Source: Streptomyces sp. MMG1533 (GTDB lineage: Bacteria > Actinomycetota > Actinomycetes > Streptomycetales > Streptomycetaceae). From it: a stretch of DNA of 64,000 nucleotides. Where the stretch lies: contig NZ_LGDG01000219.1 of NCBI RefSeq assembly GCF_001279775.1, positions 23,851 to 87,850 on the forward strand. Reading direction: 5' to 3'. Under the pieces are notes generated by a model. That model made no database searches and was not told the DNA's origin. It was given only the letters and a program-made list of their open reading frames with translations. Below are positions 45,568 to 54,079 of this stretch, in pieces. A program made the position numbers and the translations under genes. Positions within the stretch are counted from its first letter, which is position 1. Every line of letters starts with the position of its first letter.

Positions 45568-47082
45568 CTACTCGAACTGTGCGGCGAGCAAGACCACGTC
45601 CTCTTCGCTGTCCGCCTCGTCCAGCCCGTCCGGCAGCACGGTCCGCAGCACGTGGTCGGCGATCGCCTCCGGGTCGCGCCGCAGTGCCTTGGGCACGCCC
45701 GCCGCCGCCGCGTGCAGCCGGGCGAAGGCGCGGTCCGTGGGGTCGCCGGTGCGGTGCAGCAGCCCGTCGGTGTAGAGCAGAACCGTCTCGCCCGCCTCCG
45801 CCTCGAACTCCACGCTCGGCGCCTCCCAGCAGGTGAGCATCCCGAGCGGCGCGGACACGGAGGTCTCCACGAACTCGGTGCGCTGCTCCCCGACCAGCAG
45901 CGGCGGGCAGTGCCCGGCACCGGCCAGCGTGATCTTGCGCAGCGCGGGCTCGCAGTAGGCGAACAGCGCGGTGGCCGAGCGGGCCGGCTCGGTGAGCCTG
46001 AGCAGCAGCTCCAGGTCCGACAGGACGGCGACCGGGTCCTCGCCCTCCATCACGGCGTACGCCCGCAGGGACGCCCTCAGCCGTCCCATCGCGGCGATCG
46101 CGCTGGGCCCGGAACCCGTCACCGAGCCCACGGCGAGGCCGAGTGCGGCGTCCGGCAGCGGCAGCGCGTCGTACCAGTCGCCGCCGCCGCGCGGACCGGT
46201 GCGGTGCCGGGCCGCGAGCCGTACTCCGGCGACACGGGGGAGCCGGGACGGCAGCAGTTCCTCGGCGATCGTCGCCATGCACGCGCGCGTGCGCTCGACT
46301 TCGAGCAGCCGGGCCAGGTGCTCGCCGGCGTAACGGGCGTACAGGCCGACGAGGTGACGCTGGCGCTCGGTCGGCTCGGCAGGTTCGTCGTAGAGCCACA
46401 CGGCGGCACCGAGGCGGCCGGTGGTGTCCTCGGCGGTCAGGGGGAGGGCGTAGCTCGCGGCGTACCCGAGGCGGGCGGCGACCTCGCGGTGGCGGGGGTC
46501 GAGCCCGTCCTCGGCGAAGAGGTCGGGCTGGGTGATCTCGCCGTCGCCGCCGGGCAGTCCGTCGAGGATGCGGCCGTACGACATGGAGCTGCGCGGCACG
46601 GTCTCGATGTGCCCGAGGTCGGCACGGGCGAGGCCGAGGCCGATGGTGGTGTCGGGGCCCAGTCCGTCGCCCGGTTCCAGGACGACGAGTCCGCGGCGGG
46701 CGCCCACCAGGGCGGCTCCGGCGTGCAGCAGTTCCTGCAGGGCGTCCGACAGTGCATCCGTGCGGGCCAGGCGTTCTGTGAGCTCGTGGAGAGTCGTGAG
46801 GTCCGAGACCCAGCCGGCGAGACGGTCCTGAAGCAGCGCGCCCGGCGCGTTGGCCGAGAGAACCGCAGAGGTGCCCGAGGCGGCTGGCGCGGGCGCGACA
46901 GTGTGTGCGGGCGAGGGAACCGTTGAATCGATTCCAGCCACTTTCGGAGGGTGAGGGGCGTTCATGGCGTCCGGCTTTCCGACCGGTGCGTATTGCTCAA
47001 AAGCATCGCAAACCCCCATGTCATTCTGCGCCGCTAGCAGTGTCTCCACATGTACACGCACTCGTGAGGGGATGTCCAGCAT
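45568..47082 (-). CDS. GAF-PP2C (SpoIIE/RsbU-type) serine/threonine phosphatase
   Basis: The 504-residue product starts at ATG 47082 (MLDIPSRVRVHVETLLAAQND), with AGGA shortly before it. Residues about 115-270 form a GAF sensor domain. Residues about 300-500 form a PP2C/SpoIIE phosphatase with RTGPRGGGDWYDALPL, GSVTGSGPSAIAAMG and TLAGAGHCPPLLV, the metal-site motifs; the usual GDV..HG motif is replaced by GSVTGSG, so one metal-binding Asp is missing. It probably dephosphorylates an anti-sigma antagonist. The altered motif makes reduced activity possible. Confidence 0.9.
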   Translation of the reverse strand: MLDIPSRVRVHVETLLAAQNDMGVCDAFEQYAPVGKPDAMNAPHPPKVAGIDSTVPSPAHTVAPAPAASGTSAVLSANAPGALLQDRLAGWVSDLTTLHELTERLARTDALSDALQELLHAGAALVGARRGLVVLEPGDGLGPDTTIGLGLARADLGHIETVPRSSMSYGRILDGLPGGDGEITQPDLFAEDGLDPRHREVAARLGYAASYALPLTAEDTTGRLGAAVWLYDEPAEPTERQRHLVGLYARYAGEHLARLLEVERTRACMATIAEELLPSRLPRVAGVRLAARHRTGPRGGGDWYDALPLPDAALGLAVGSVTGSGPSAIAAMGRLRASLRAYAVMEGEDPVAVLSDLELLLRLTEPARSATALFAYCEPALRKITLAGAGHCPPLLVGEQRTEFVETSVSAPLGMLTCWEAPSVEFEAEAGETVLLYTDGLLHRTGDPTDRAFARLHAAAAGVPKALRRDPEAIADHVLRTVLPDGLDEADSEEDVVLLAAQFE

Positions 47083-47576
47083 TGTCCTGCCGGGATTCCT
47101 GGTGTCCGTGGGTCGGCGGTGCACCGCTTGCCAAAAAGCAAAGTTGGCCTAAAACTGACTCGGGTAACGGCTTATTGCGGTCGACTGGCCTTGCTCCACA
47201 GAGCGTCACATCGGTCGTGATGGGTACGTACTCGGAGAAGGCCAGGGGTGGTTGGGAACCACCCGGAACCTGGCGACGGACCCGGGCGTCTTAGCCACCG
47301 ACGACCGAGCCCCATCCTCCCGTGGCGGAGGCGAAGAGAAATACGCGGGACGGCAAACGCCAGACTTCGCCACCCCCACGCCACGCCCACGCTTTTGATA
47401 GACCGCAGTGTGGGCGAGGCTGCCGCGGATGCAGCTCAACGTTCGGCCCATAGGGGTTCCCCTTGTCTCGGACAGGGGTGTGATGCGCCAACAGGTACGC
47501 ACAGTGAAGTGATCGACACATGGTGTGATGTGGTCCTCGGTGTTGCCAGCGGTGCAACGGAAAGGAACGAGCGCTC
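47083..47576. other. 494-bp divergent intergenic region
   Basis: No gene is supported. The PP2C gene and the prim-pol-like gene diverge from this stretch, so it must hold both promoters, but I could not fix any -35/-10 pair. AAAGGA near 47560 is the ribosome site of the rightward gene. Confidence 0.5.
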
Positions 47577-48242
47577 ATGCGCGAGATCCTCGGAAAGCGA
47601 CGCAGGCTCCTGTCCCAGCGCAGCGACGGAAGGCCTGAGTTGATCAGCGCGGCCCTGACCTTCGCGACGGAATGGCAGTGGCCCGTACTCCCGGGCGTGG
47701 CGGCGGACCCGCAAGGGCGGGCCCGCTGCGGCTGCCCCGACCCCGAGTGCACGGTGCCCGGTGCCCACCCCTTCGACCCCGGCCTCCTCGCGGCCACCAC
47801 CGACGAGCGCATGGTGCGCTGGTGGTGGAACAACCGCCCCGCCGCGCCGATCGTCCTGGCCACCGGCGGGAACGCTCCCTGCGCGGTCAGCCTGCCGGCC
47901 CTCGCGGCCGCCCGCGCCCTCGCCGTGCTCGACCGCAACGGCATGCGGCTCGGCCCGGTCGTCGCCTCGCCCACCCGCTGGGCGCTGCTCGTGAAGCCGT
48001 ACTCCATGGAGCAGCTGGGCGAGCTGCTGTACGCCAAGGACTACGTCCCCGGCTCCCTCCGCTTCCACGGCGAGGGCGGCTATCTGGCCCTGCCCCCCTC
48101 GGAGACCGGCCACGGCGAGATCCGCTGGGAACGCGCCCCGCTGCCCGGCTCGGCCTCCCCGTGGGTGCCCGACGTCGAGGCCGTGGTGGACGCGGTGGTC
48201 GAGGCCCTCACTCGTACGGGTGTGAGCGCACCCGAGTTGTAG
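47577..48242 (+). CDS. Prim-pol-like protein without the catalytic aspartates
   Basis: The 221-residue product resembles the bifunctional primase/polymerase (prim-pol) domain family in layout: ALTFATEWQWPVLPG at the start, a Cys-rich CGCPDPECTVPGAHP segment where a zinc site is usual, RWWWNNRPAAPIVLATGG, and a C-terminal GSLRFHGEGGYLALPPS. In active family members the block after the AT/AC-G segment reads I-D-L-D; here it is CAVSLPALAAARAL, without the acidic pair. A regulatory or structural role is therefore more likely than DNA synthesis. A prim-pol with the acidic motif is encoded at 58418-59284. Confidence 0.8.
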   Translation: MREILGKRRRLLSQRSDGRPELISAALTFATEWQWPVLPGVAADPQGRARCGCPDPECTVPGAHPFDPGLLAATTDERMVRWWWNNRPAAPIVLATGGNAPCAVSLPALAAARALAVLDRNGMRLGPVVASPTRWALLVKPYSMEQLGELLYAKDYVPGSLRFHGEGGYLALPPSETGHGEIRWERAPLPGSASPWVPDVEAVVDAVVEALTRTGVSAPEL

Positions 48243-48297
48243 GGGTGTCGGGCGCGGGCGAACCGGACGCCCGCGCCCGCTCGTTATCTTCCGGTAC

Positions 48298-48894
48298 ATG
48301 TCGCGACATTCCGGGGGACGACCCCCCGGCCCCCGAATCGTTCGTCTGCTCGCCCTCGCGGGCATCGTGGCCTGCGCGGTCGCGCTGCCGCTTGCCATGG
48401 CATCCGCGGGACAGGTGGGCGACAAGGGGCGCTCGCCCGTACGCGGTCCTTCCGCGGACGCCGCGGTACGTCCTTCCGCGCCGCCCGCCGACGCCAAGGC
48501 GCCCTCCGCCGAACCCACCGGCTCCCCGCCACTGCTCGGCCTCGGTCTTGCCACCGCCGCCCGCTGCGGCCCCGAACTCACCTCCCCCGACGGCGTCGAG
48601 GCACAGACGTGTGTGCTGACGCAGGGTGAGGAGACATGGGCGCGCACCTACTACCGCAATGCGACCGGCGGAGCGCTGGACTCGGTGCTGAGCCTCATGG
48701 CGCCCGGCGGACGCACCGTGCTGATGCACTGCGCGGTGAGCGCCGGGGACGAGCCGGGAACCTGCGAGACGCCCCGGGAGCAGACCCGGGGGAACCCGGA
48801 CGGATACACGGCGGTCGCGGAGTTCGCGGGGCGGGCCGGGGACGGGCTCCTGCTGCGGGCCGGGAGCAACTCCAAGGCTGCTACGGGCAGTTGA
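48298..48894 (+). CDS. Secreted protein of unknown function
   Basis: The 198-residue product has a signal peptide or anchor (RIVRLLALAGIVACAVALPLAMASAG, about 13-38) and a Pro/Ala/Ser-rich linker to about residue 75. A small domain follows with four cysteines (RCGPELTS, QTCVLT, MHCAVSAG, GTCETP), which may form two disulfides outside the cell. I do not recognise the family. It follows the prim-pol-like gene by 55 bases. Confidence 0.7.
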   Translation: MSRHSGGRPPGPRIVRLLALAGIVACAVALPLAMASAGQVGDKGRSPVRGPSADAAVRPSAPPADAKAPSAEPTGSPPLLGLGLATAARCGPELTSPDGVEAQTCVLTQGEETWARTYYRNATGGALDSVLSLMAPGGRTVLMHCAVSAGDEPGTCETPREQTRGNPDGYTAVAEFAGRAGDGLLLRAGSNSKAATGS

Positions 48895-48936
48895 CGCGCG
48901 ACGCCGTTGCGTAAAGGGTCCGCGGACATGAAAAGA

Positions 48937-48974
48937 CCCGGTTGCTGGCGACGGGGGATGCACCAGCAACCGGG
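48937..48974 (+). terminator. 12-bp perfect hairpin terminator
   Basis: CCCGGTTGCTGG (48937-48948) pairs with CCAGCAACCGGG (48963-48974) around a 14-base loop, 42 bases after the secreted-protein stop codon. Confidence 0.75.
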
Positions 48975-49102
48975 CTACTCAAACGGTAACAAGAGATCGG
49001 CCGTTCGCAAATTCGATCTCTCCTCGGGCCCGGCTATTCGGACACCGACTGGCTTGCGATGAACGGGAGTTGTGAGCGGAGTCGCCGATTCCGAAAGGCC
49101 CC

Positions 49103-49130
49103 GTGCAGCTGACCGACCGGTCAGCTGCAC
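49103..49130 (-). terminator. 10-bp perfect hairpin downstream of the DUF5926 gene
   Basis: GTGCAGCTGA (49103-49112) pairs with TCAGCTGCAC (49121-49130), just past the end of the leftward gene. Likely its terminator. Confidence 0.7.
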
Positions 49131-49138
49131 GGTCTCCG

Positions 49139-50104
49139 TCAACTCAGCGTGACCTGCCGGTTGGTCAGCCCGCCGCGCGCGCGGCGCTCGTCCGCGGTCA
49201 GCGGTGCGTCCGTGGCCAGCGCGCCGGCGAGGCGCTCGGCGAACTCCGCCGCCGGCTTCTCGATGTCCTCCGCGGTGACCTCGCTCGGCAGGTCCCAGAC
49301 CGGCACGGTGAGCCCGTGAGCACGGAAGGAGCCCACGAGACGGGTGCCTTCGCCGAGGTTCGACCTGCCCGCCGCGTGGAGCCGCGCCAGGGCGTCCAGA
49401 AGCTGCTCCTCCGGGTGCGGCATCACCCAGCGCAGGTGGTTCTTGTCCGGGGTCTCGCACCAGTACGCGGCGTCCACGCCGGTCAGCCGCACGGTCGGGA
49501 TGGCTGCGGCGTTGGCCCGCTCCAGGGAGGCGGTCACCTCCGGCGTGGCGTTCTCCGCGTCCGGGACCCAGAACTCGAAGCCCGGGTGCACAACTGGCTC
49601 GAACGTGCCTTCCGTGTCGAGCAGTTCCTGCAGTCGCGGACCGTCCGCCGGGGCGCGGCGGGCCTGGACCGGAGTGCCCGGGTCCGCGGTGAGCGCGCGC
49701 TGGAGGGTGTCGGCGAGGTCGCGGCTGATGTCGCCCGAGGCCGTGTCGTTCTGCAGGCCGAGCAGGACCGAGCCGTCGTCGCGGCGCAGCGCCGGCCAGG
49801 CCATCGGCAGCACCGTGGCCAACGTGACCGACGGGACGCCCTCGGGGAGGCCGCCCTTGAGGGTCAGCTCCACCGTGGCGGCCGGCACCAGCTCGCGCAG
49901 TGCCACCCAGTCGCACTCGCCGGCCAGCCCCTCGAAGGGACGCTGCACCAGCTCGGTCACGGCATGCTGGGCGGCCCGGCCGTGACAGGCCTTGTAACGG
50001 CGGCCGCTGCCACAGGGGCAGGGCTCACGGGCGCCGACCACCGGGATCTCCGCATCGCTGAGCTGCGGCCGCTTGGCCTTCGTCTGGGGTCGCTTCTTGG
50101 CCAT
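49139..50104 (-). CDS. SEC-C motif DUF5926 family protein
   Basis: The 321-residue product opens with a basic stretch (MAKKRPQTKAKRP) and then a SEC-C zinc motif, REPCPCGSGRRYKACHG (C-x-C-x8-C-H), at residues about 27-43, like the zinc tail of SecA. The rest (about 60-320) is a conserved actinobacterial domain of unknown role. It could bind ribosomes, SecB-like partners or nucleic acid; that is speculation. It is transcribed leftward, with DnaA boxes in the gap upstream of it. Confidence 0.85.
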   Translation of the reverse strand: MAKKRPQTKAKRPQLSDAEIPVVGAREPCPCGSGRRYKACHGRAAQHAVTELVQRPFEGLAGECDWVALRELVPAATVELTLKGGLPEGVPSVTLATVLPMAWPALRRDDGSVLLGLQNDTASGDISRDLADTLQRALTADPGTPVQARRAPADGPRLQELLDTEGTFEPVVHPGFEFWVPDAENATPEVTASLERANAAAIPTVRLTGVDAAYWCETPDKNHLRWVMPHPEEQLLDALARLHAAGRSNLGEGTRLVGSFRAHGLTVPVWDLPSEVTAEDIEKPAAEFAERLAGALATDAPLTADERRARGGLTNRQVTLS

Positions 50105-50179
50105 CGTGGGTGTCTCCCGGTTACGGCTCGTCTCGTACGGGCGCGAGCCTAGCCGTTTGCGCCATCAACGACCGGAGCC

Positions 50180-50216
50180 TGTGGACAACGCGGCCTACGT
50201 GCCGACCTGTGGACAA
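50180..50216 (-). promoter_or_regulatory. Pair of perfect DnaA boxes
   Basis: TGTGGACAA at 50180-50188 and again at 50208-50216, same orientation, 28 bp apart. They lie between the DUF5926 gene and the ATP-binding protein gene. Confidence 0.75.
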
Positions 50217-50245
50217 CGCGCCGGATCCTCCGGGAACCGGCCGGT

Positions 50246-50806
50246 TCAGTCCAGGTCGTCGAAGGCGTCCACGAAGTTCAGCTCGGCCATCCCCGGCATC
50301 ACCGAGACCGCCGGTGCCGCGACGCGCGTGGCGAAGTCGTTGCGTCGGTGACCGGCGTCCGGATCATGTACGTCGTCGTGGACGACGACCCACACCGTGA
50401 CCTCACCGCGGGCGTCGTCCCGTACGCCCCAGTCGTCCGCCAGCGCGGTGATGATGTTCAGCCCGCGGCCGCCGTGCGCGGTGACCGAGGGCGTGGCCGG
50501 AGCAGGGCGGGTGGGACCGCCGCCGTCCGTCACCTCGACCGTGAGCCTGCCGCCCGTGTCCACCCGCCAGGCGGCCCGGACGTCGCCGTCCCCGGCCAGG
50601 GCGTCGCCCAACGGCCTGCCGTGCTTGCAGGCATTGCTCAAGAGTTCGGAAAGAATCAGTACGGCGTCGTCGATGACCGCTTCCGACACACCGCCCCCGC
50701 GCAGCTGAGCGCGCATACGGTGTCGTGCCTTGCCCACGCCCGCAGGGCCATGGGGTACGGCCATGCTCGACGACGTGGGCACCTCCTGTGCCACCACCAA
50801 CGCCAC
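50246..50806 (-). CDS. SpoIIAB/RsbW-like ATP-binding protein
   Basis: I chose the GTG at 50806 (VALVVAQEVPTSSSMAVPHG) because AGGAGGT sits 7 bases before it. The 186-residue product is a GHKL ATPase: N box LILSELLSNACKHG, G1 box VTDGGGPTRP, and G2 HGGRGLNIITALADDWGV. This is the Streptomyces anti-sigma-factor kinase type. The C-terminal 30 residues are acidic. An inverted repeat ATTGGCC (50849-50855) / GGCCAAT (50869-50875) lies upstream and may be an operator. Confidence 0.88.
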   Translation of the reverse strand: MALVVAQEVPTSSSMAVPHGPAGVGKARHRMRAQLRGGGVSEAVIDDAVLILSELLSNACKHGRPLGDALAGDGDVRAAWRVDTGGRLTVEVTDGGGPTRPAPATPSVTAHGGRGLNIITALADDWGVRDDARGEVTVWVVVHDDVHDPDAGHRRNDFATRVAAPAVSVMPGMAELNFVDAFDDLD

Positions 50807-51032
50807 CCCCGAGACCTCCTTTGCCCCACGCCACGGAGTGGATGCCCCATTGGCCTGTACCGGAAACCGGCCAATCCATGTCCGGTGACGCATTCGCAAC
50901 GATCGAATACGGACCGAACGCGCCGGAGCACTCCCCGTAGTGGACTGGCCGGATTTCGACGGTGTGGCCGAGATCGGAGGATGGGGCCAGTGGGGCTGCC
51001 GGGTCAAGAGTCGTGCGGCACGCGCGCGTGCC

Positions 51033-51860
51033 TCAGCGGCCGAGCCGGCCCAGAACCGCGCGCGGGCGGTTGGTGATGATGGCGTCGACGCCCAGGTCGA
51101 CACAGAGATCGACGTCCTCGAGCTCGTTCACCGTCCACACGTGCACCTGGTGTCCGGCTTGTTTCAGACGCTCGATGTACGCCGGGTGATTGCGCACGAT
51201 CCGGATCGAGGGACCCGCGATCCGGACGCCCGCCGGCAGTCGCCCGTCGCGCAGCCGGGGTGAGACGAACTGCATCAGATAGACCGTCGGCAGCGTCGGC
51301 GAGGCGGACCGCACCCGGTGCAGCGAGCGCGCCGAGAAGCTCATGACCCGCACCGGCGACTCGGCCGCGGACGCCGGGGCGTCCAGCCCGAACCGCTTCA
51401 GCAGCACCAGCAACCGCTCCTCGACCTGCCCCGCCCACCGCGTGGGGTGCTTGGTCTCGATCGCAAGCTCCACCCGGCGCCCCGCGTCGGCGACGAGTTC
51501 GAGCAGCCGCTCCAGGGTGAGGACGGAGGTGTCCTCGTGGTCCTCGGGGCGGAACTCCCAGTCGGGCTCCTCGTCGCGGGTGCGCCAGAAGTCCCGGGTC
51601 TTCCGCGAGCCGAAGTCCAGGGCGGCGAGATCGGCGAGCTCCAGCGCGGAGACCGCGCCGCGGCCGTTGGACGTACGGTTGACGCGACGGTCGTGGACGC
51701 AGACGAGATGGCCGTCCGCGGTCAGCCGTACATCGCATTCGAGGGCATCGGCACCGTCCTCGATCGCCTTCCTGTACGCGGCCAGCGTGTGCTCGGGGGC
51801 CTCCTCCGAGGCTCCGCGGTGGGCGACGACCTGAATCCGGTGCTGTCGTACGTGGGTCAC
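51033..51860 (-). CDS. Glycerophosphodiester phosphodiesterase
   Basis: Hydrolyses glycerophosphodiesters to glycerol 3-phosphate and an alcohol. The 275-residue product shows the GDPD core: VVAHRGASEEAPEHTLAAYRKAIEDGADALECDVRLTADGHLVCVHD, including the catalytic HRG...E...D-x-H pattern. Later blocks are VELAIETKHP and VHVWTVNELEDVDLCVDLGVDAIITNRP. No signal peptide is visible, so it should be cytosolic. The GTG at 51860 (VTHVRQHRIQ) is the first sensible start. It diverges from the HtrA-like gene across 264 bp with no gene. Confidence 0.94.
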   Translation of the reverse strand: MTHVRQHRIQVVAHRGASEEAPEHTLAAYRKAIEDGADALECDVRLTADGHLVCVHDRRVNRTSNGRGAVSALELADLAALDFGSRKTRDFWRTRDEEPDWEFRPEDHEDTSVLTLERLLELVADAGRRVELAIETKHPTRWAGQVEERLLVLLKRFGLDAPASAAESPVRVMSFSARSLHRVRSASPTLPTVYLMQFVSPRLRDGRLPAGVRIAGPSIRIVRNHPAYIERLKQAGHQVHVWTVNELEDVDLCVDLGVDAIITNRPRAVLGRLGR

Positions 51861-52124
51861 CGCGTCATGGTGCCACCGCACGGGGGTACGCGTGCGAACG
51901 GAGGCTCTGGGATTGCGCCTCATTTGTCCAACATGACCTATATAAAGGATGGCCGTGGACCCACAGGCACCGCTTATGGTGCTCTGACGGCCTGTGGGAA
52001 AAGCTGACGGCATACAAAAACACATGCACAGCTGCATCGCGCCGGACCGTCGACCAACGCGAAGCGTGAAGCGCGTGACCGAGTGCGACCGACAAACAAC
52101 AGCCGTGGATCGAGGAGAGAAGCT

Positions 52125-53603
52125 GTGAGCACCGAGAACGAGGGCACCGCGGTACCCCCGGCCCCGTCCGCACCCCCCGTGCCGGTGGATGCTCCCGCTG
52201 CTTCGGCGCCCCAGGAGCCCACCGCTCCCGGCGCAGGCGCCCCGACGACTCCGCTCCCGCCGACGCCGCCGAGCGCCCAGGAGCAGCAGCTGGTGCACGC
52301 GGGCCAGGCGCCCGCCTACGCCGCAGCGGGCTCCGCAGGCGCCCCACAGGGGCACCAGGGACATGAAGGCTCGGCTCCGCAGGACGCCTGGCCGCCCCCT
52401 GCCATCCCGTCGTACGCCGACGGCGGCTCCGGCGGTGAGGGGTCCGCCTGGGGCGCCGCCTACCAGCAGCCCGCGCCGAAGCCCCGCAGCGGCCGCGGCG
52501 GCCTCGTCGCGGCGATCCTGGTGGCCGCGCTGGTCGCGGGCGGCCTGGGCGGCGGCCTCGGCTACACCCTGGCCAAGAACGACGACAACAGCTCCTCAAC
52601 GACCGTCTCCGCCTCCGACAGCGGCGGCTCCGTCAAGCGCGACCCCGGCACGGTCGCCGGTGTGGCCGCCAAGGCGCTGCCCAGCACCGTCACCATCGAG
52701 GCCGAGTCCACCAGCGGTGAGGGCGGCACCGGTACCGGCTTCGTCTTCGACACCGAGGGCCACATCGTCACCAACAACCACGTGGTGGCCGATGCGGTCG
52801 ACGGCGGCAAGGTCACGGCGACCTTCCCGGACGGCAAGAAGTACGACGCCGAGGTCGTCGGCCACGCACAGGGCTACGACGTGGCGGTCATCAAGCTCAA
52901 GAACGCCCCGTCGGACCTGAAGCCCCTGACTCTCGGCGACTCGGACAAGGTGGCGGTCGGCGACTCGACGATCGCGATCGGCGCCCCCTTCGGCCTCTCC
53001 AACACGGTCACGACAGGCATCATCAGCGCGAAGAACCGCCCGGTCGCCTCCAGCGACGGCACCGGCAGCAACGCGTCCTACATGAGCGCCCTGCAGACCG
53101 ACGCCTCCATCAACCCCGGCAACTCCGGCGGTCCGCTCCTGGACGCGCAGGGCAACGTCATCGGCATCAACTCCGCGATCCAGTCCAGCAGCGGCGGCGG
53201 CCTGGGCGGTACCAGCCAGTCCGGCTCGATCGGCCTCGGCTTCGCCATCCCGATCAACCAGGCCAAGTACGTCGCCCAGCAGCTGATCCAGACCGGCAAG
53301 CCCGTCTACGCCAAGATCGGCGCGTCCGTCTCCCTGGACGACGGCACCGACGGCGCCCAGATCACCGAACAGGGCGCCAGCGGCTCCGACCCGGTCGAGT
53401 CCGGCGGCCCCGCCGCCAAGGCCGGCCTCAAGCCCGGCGACGTCATCACCAAGCTCGACGACCGGGTGATCGACTCCGGCCCCACCCTCATCGGCGAGAT
53501 CTGGACCCACAAGCCCGGCGACAAGGTCACCATCACCTACGAACGCGACGGCAAGACCCACACGGTCGAACTCACCCTGGGCTCCCGCACGGGCGACAGC
53601 TGA
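52125..53603 (+). CDS. HtrA/DegP-like S1C serine protease with PDZ domain
   Basis: The 492-residue product begins at a GTG after GAGGAG. A long cytosolic Pro/Ala-rich region (1-125) precedes one membrane helix (about 128-150, GLVAAILVAALVAGGLGGGLGY). The extracytoplasmic trypsin-like protease follows, with catalytic His219 (NNHVVAD), Asp252 (GYDVAVIKL) and Ser334 (NPGNSGGPL). The C-terminal PDZ domain (about 390-480, KAGLKPGDVITKLDDRVIDSG) governs substrate or activation. Such proteases degrade misfolded surface proteins under stress. Confidence 0.95.
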   Translation: MSTENEGTAVPPAPSAPPVPVDAPAASAPQEPTAPGAGAPTTPLPPTPPSAQEQQLVHAGQAPAYAAAGSAGAPQGHQGHEGSAPQDAWPPPAIPSYADGGSGGEGSAWGAAYQQPAPKPRSGRGGLVAAILVAALVAGGLGGGLGYTLAKNDDNSSSTTVSASDSGGSVKRDPGTVAGVAAKALPSTVTIEAESTSGEGGTGTGFVFDTEGHIVTNNHVVADAVDGGKVTATFPDGKKYDAEVVGHAQGYDVAVIKLKNAPSDLKPLTLGDSDKVAVGDSTIAIGAPFGLSNTVTTGIISAKNRPVASSDGTGSNASYMSALQTDASINPGNSGGPLLDAQGNVIGINSAIQSSSGGGLGGTSQSGSIGLGFAIPINQAKYVAQQLIQTGKPVYAKIGASVSLDDGTDGAQITEQGASGSDPVESGGPAAKAGLKPGDVITKLDDRVIDSGPTLIGEIWTHKPGDKVTITYERDGKTHTVELTLGSRTGDS

Positions 53604-53663
53604 GCCCACACCGCCCGGCGCCAACCGTTACTCTTGTCCCGCGCTGCCCCGTGGGCGGCGCGG

Positions 53664-53750
53664 GGTGGGTTGCCCGAGCGGCCTAAGGGAACGGTCTTGA
53701 AAACCGTCGTGGCAGCGATGTCACCGTGGGTTCAAATCCCACACCCACCG
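53664..53750 (+). tRNA. tRNA-Ser(UGA)
   Basis: Acceptor arms GGTGGGT (53664-53670) and ACCCACC (53743-53749) pair perfectly. The D-arm GCCCGAGCGGCCTAAGGGA, the anticodon arm ACGGT-CTTGAAA-ACCGT (anticodon TGA), a long variable arm and the T-loop GGTTCAAATCC are present. It reads UCA and related serine codons. Confidence 0.96.
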
Positions 53751-53759
53751 CAGTGGTGA

Positions 53760-53795
53760 AGGCTCCTGACCAGCGAAATCGGTCGGGAGCCTCGC
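53760..53795 (+). terminator. Terminator of tRNA-Ser(UGA)
   Basis: AGGCTCCTGACC (53760-53771) pairs with GGTCGGGAGCCT (53781-53792), one G-T pair, starting 10 bases after the tRNA. Confidence 0.75.
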
Positions 53796-53820
53796 TCTTT
53801 CCGGCCCCCGTGGGCTACCG

Positions 53821-53870
53821 CTGTCCCCCGTTGTCCCCCGTTGTTCCCCGTTGTTCCCCGTTGTTCCCCG
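53821..53870 (+). repeat. 10-bp tandem repeat, five copies
   Basis: Units of the form TTGTTCCCCG occur five times in a row (the first two with TCC changed to CCC). No spacers separate them. The rest of 53751-54079 shows no gene; it is Pro/Cys-codon-like but has no convincing frame. Confidence 0.85.
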
Positions 53871-54079
53871 CTCGATCGGGCACGGGAAAGGCACGGCCCA
53901 GCGGCCGGTCACCCACCCCAACCCTCCATCACCCCAGCCCCAAAGGGACACCGGCGCGGACGGCCTCCCGTCTTCGCCCCGGCCGACTGCCCGCTGAGTA
54001 AGGCCGGGACTGGCGCGTGGGTGCCGCTGCCCGGGAGTGTGGCGAGCGCATTCGCGAGAACGTCCGAGGGGGGCACCAC

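Noticed and set aside
53821..53870. CRISPR-like array
   Set aside because: The units are 10 bp long and directly adjacent, without spacers; no cas gene is present in the window.
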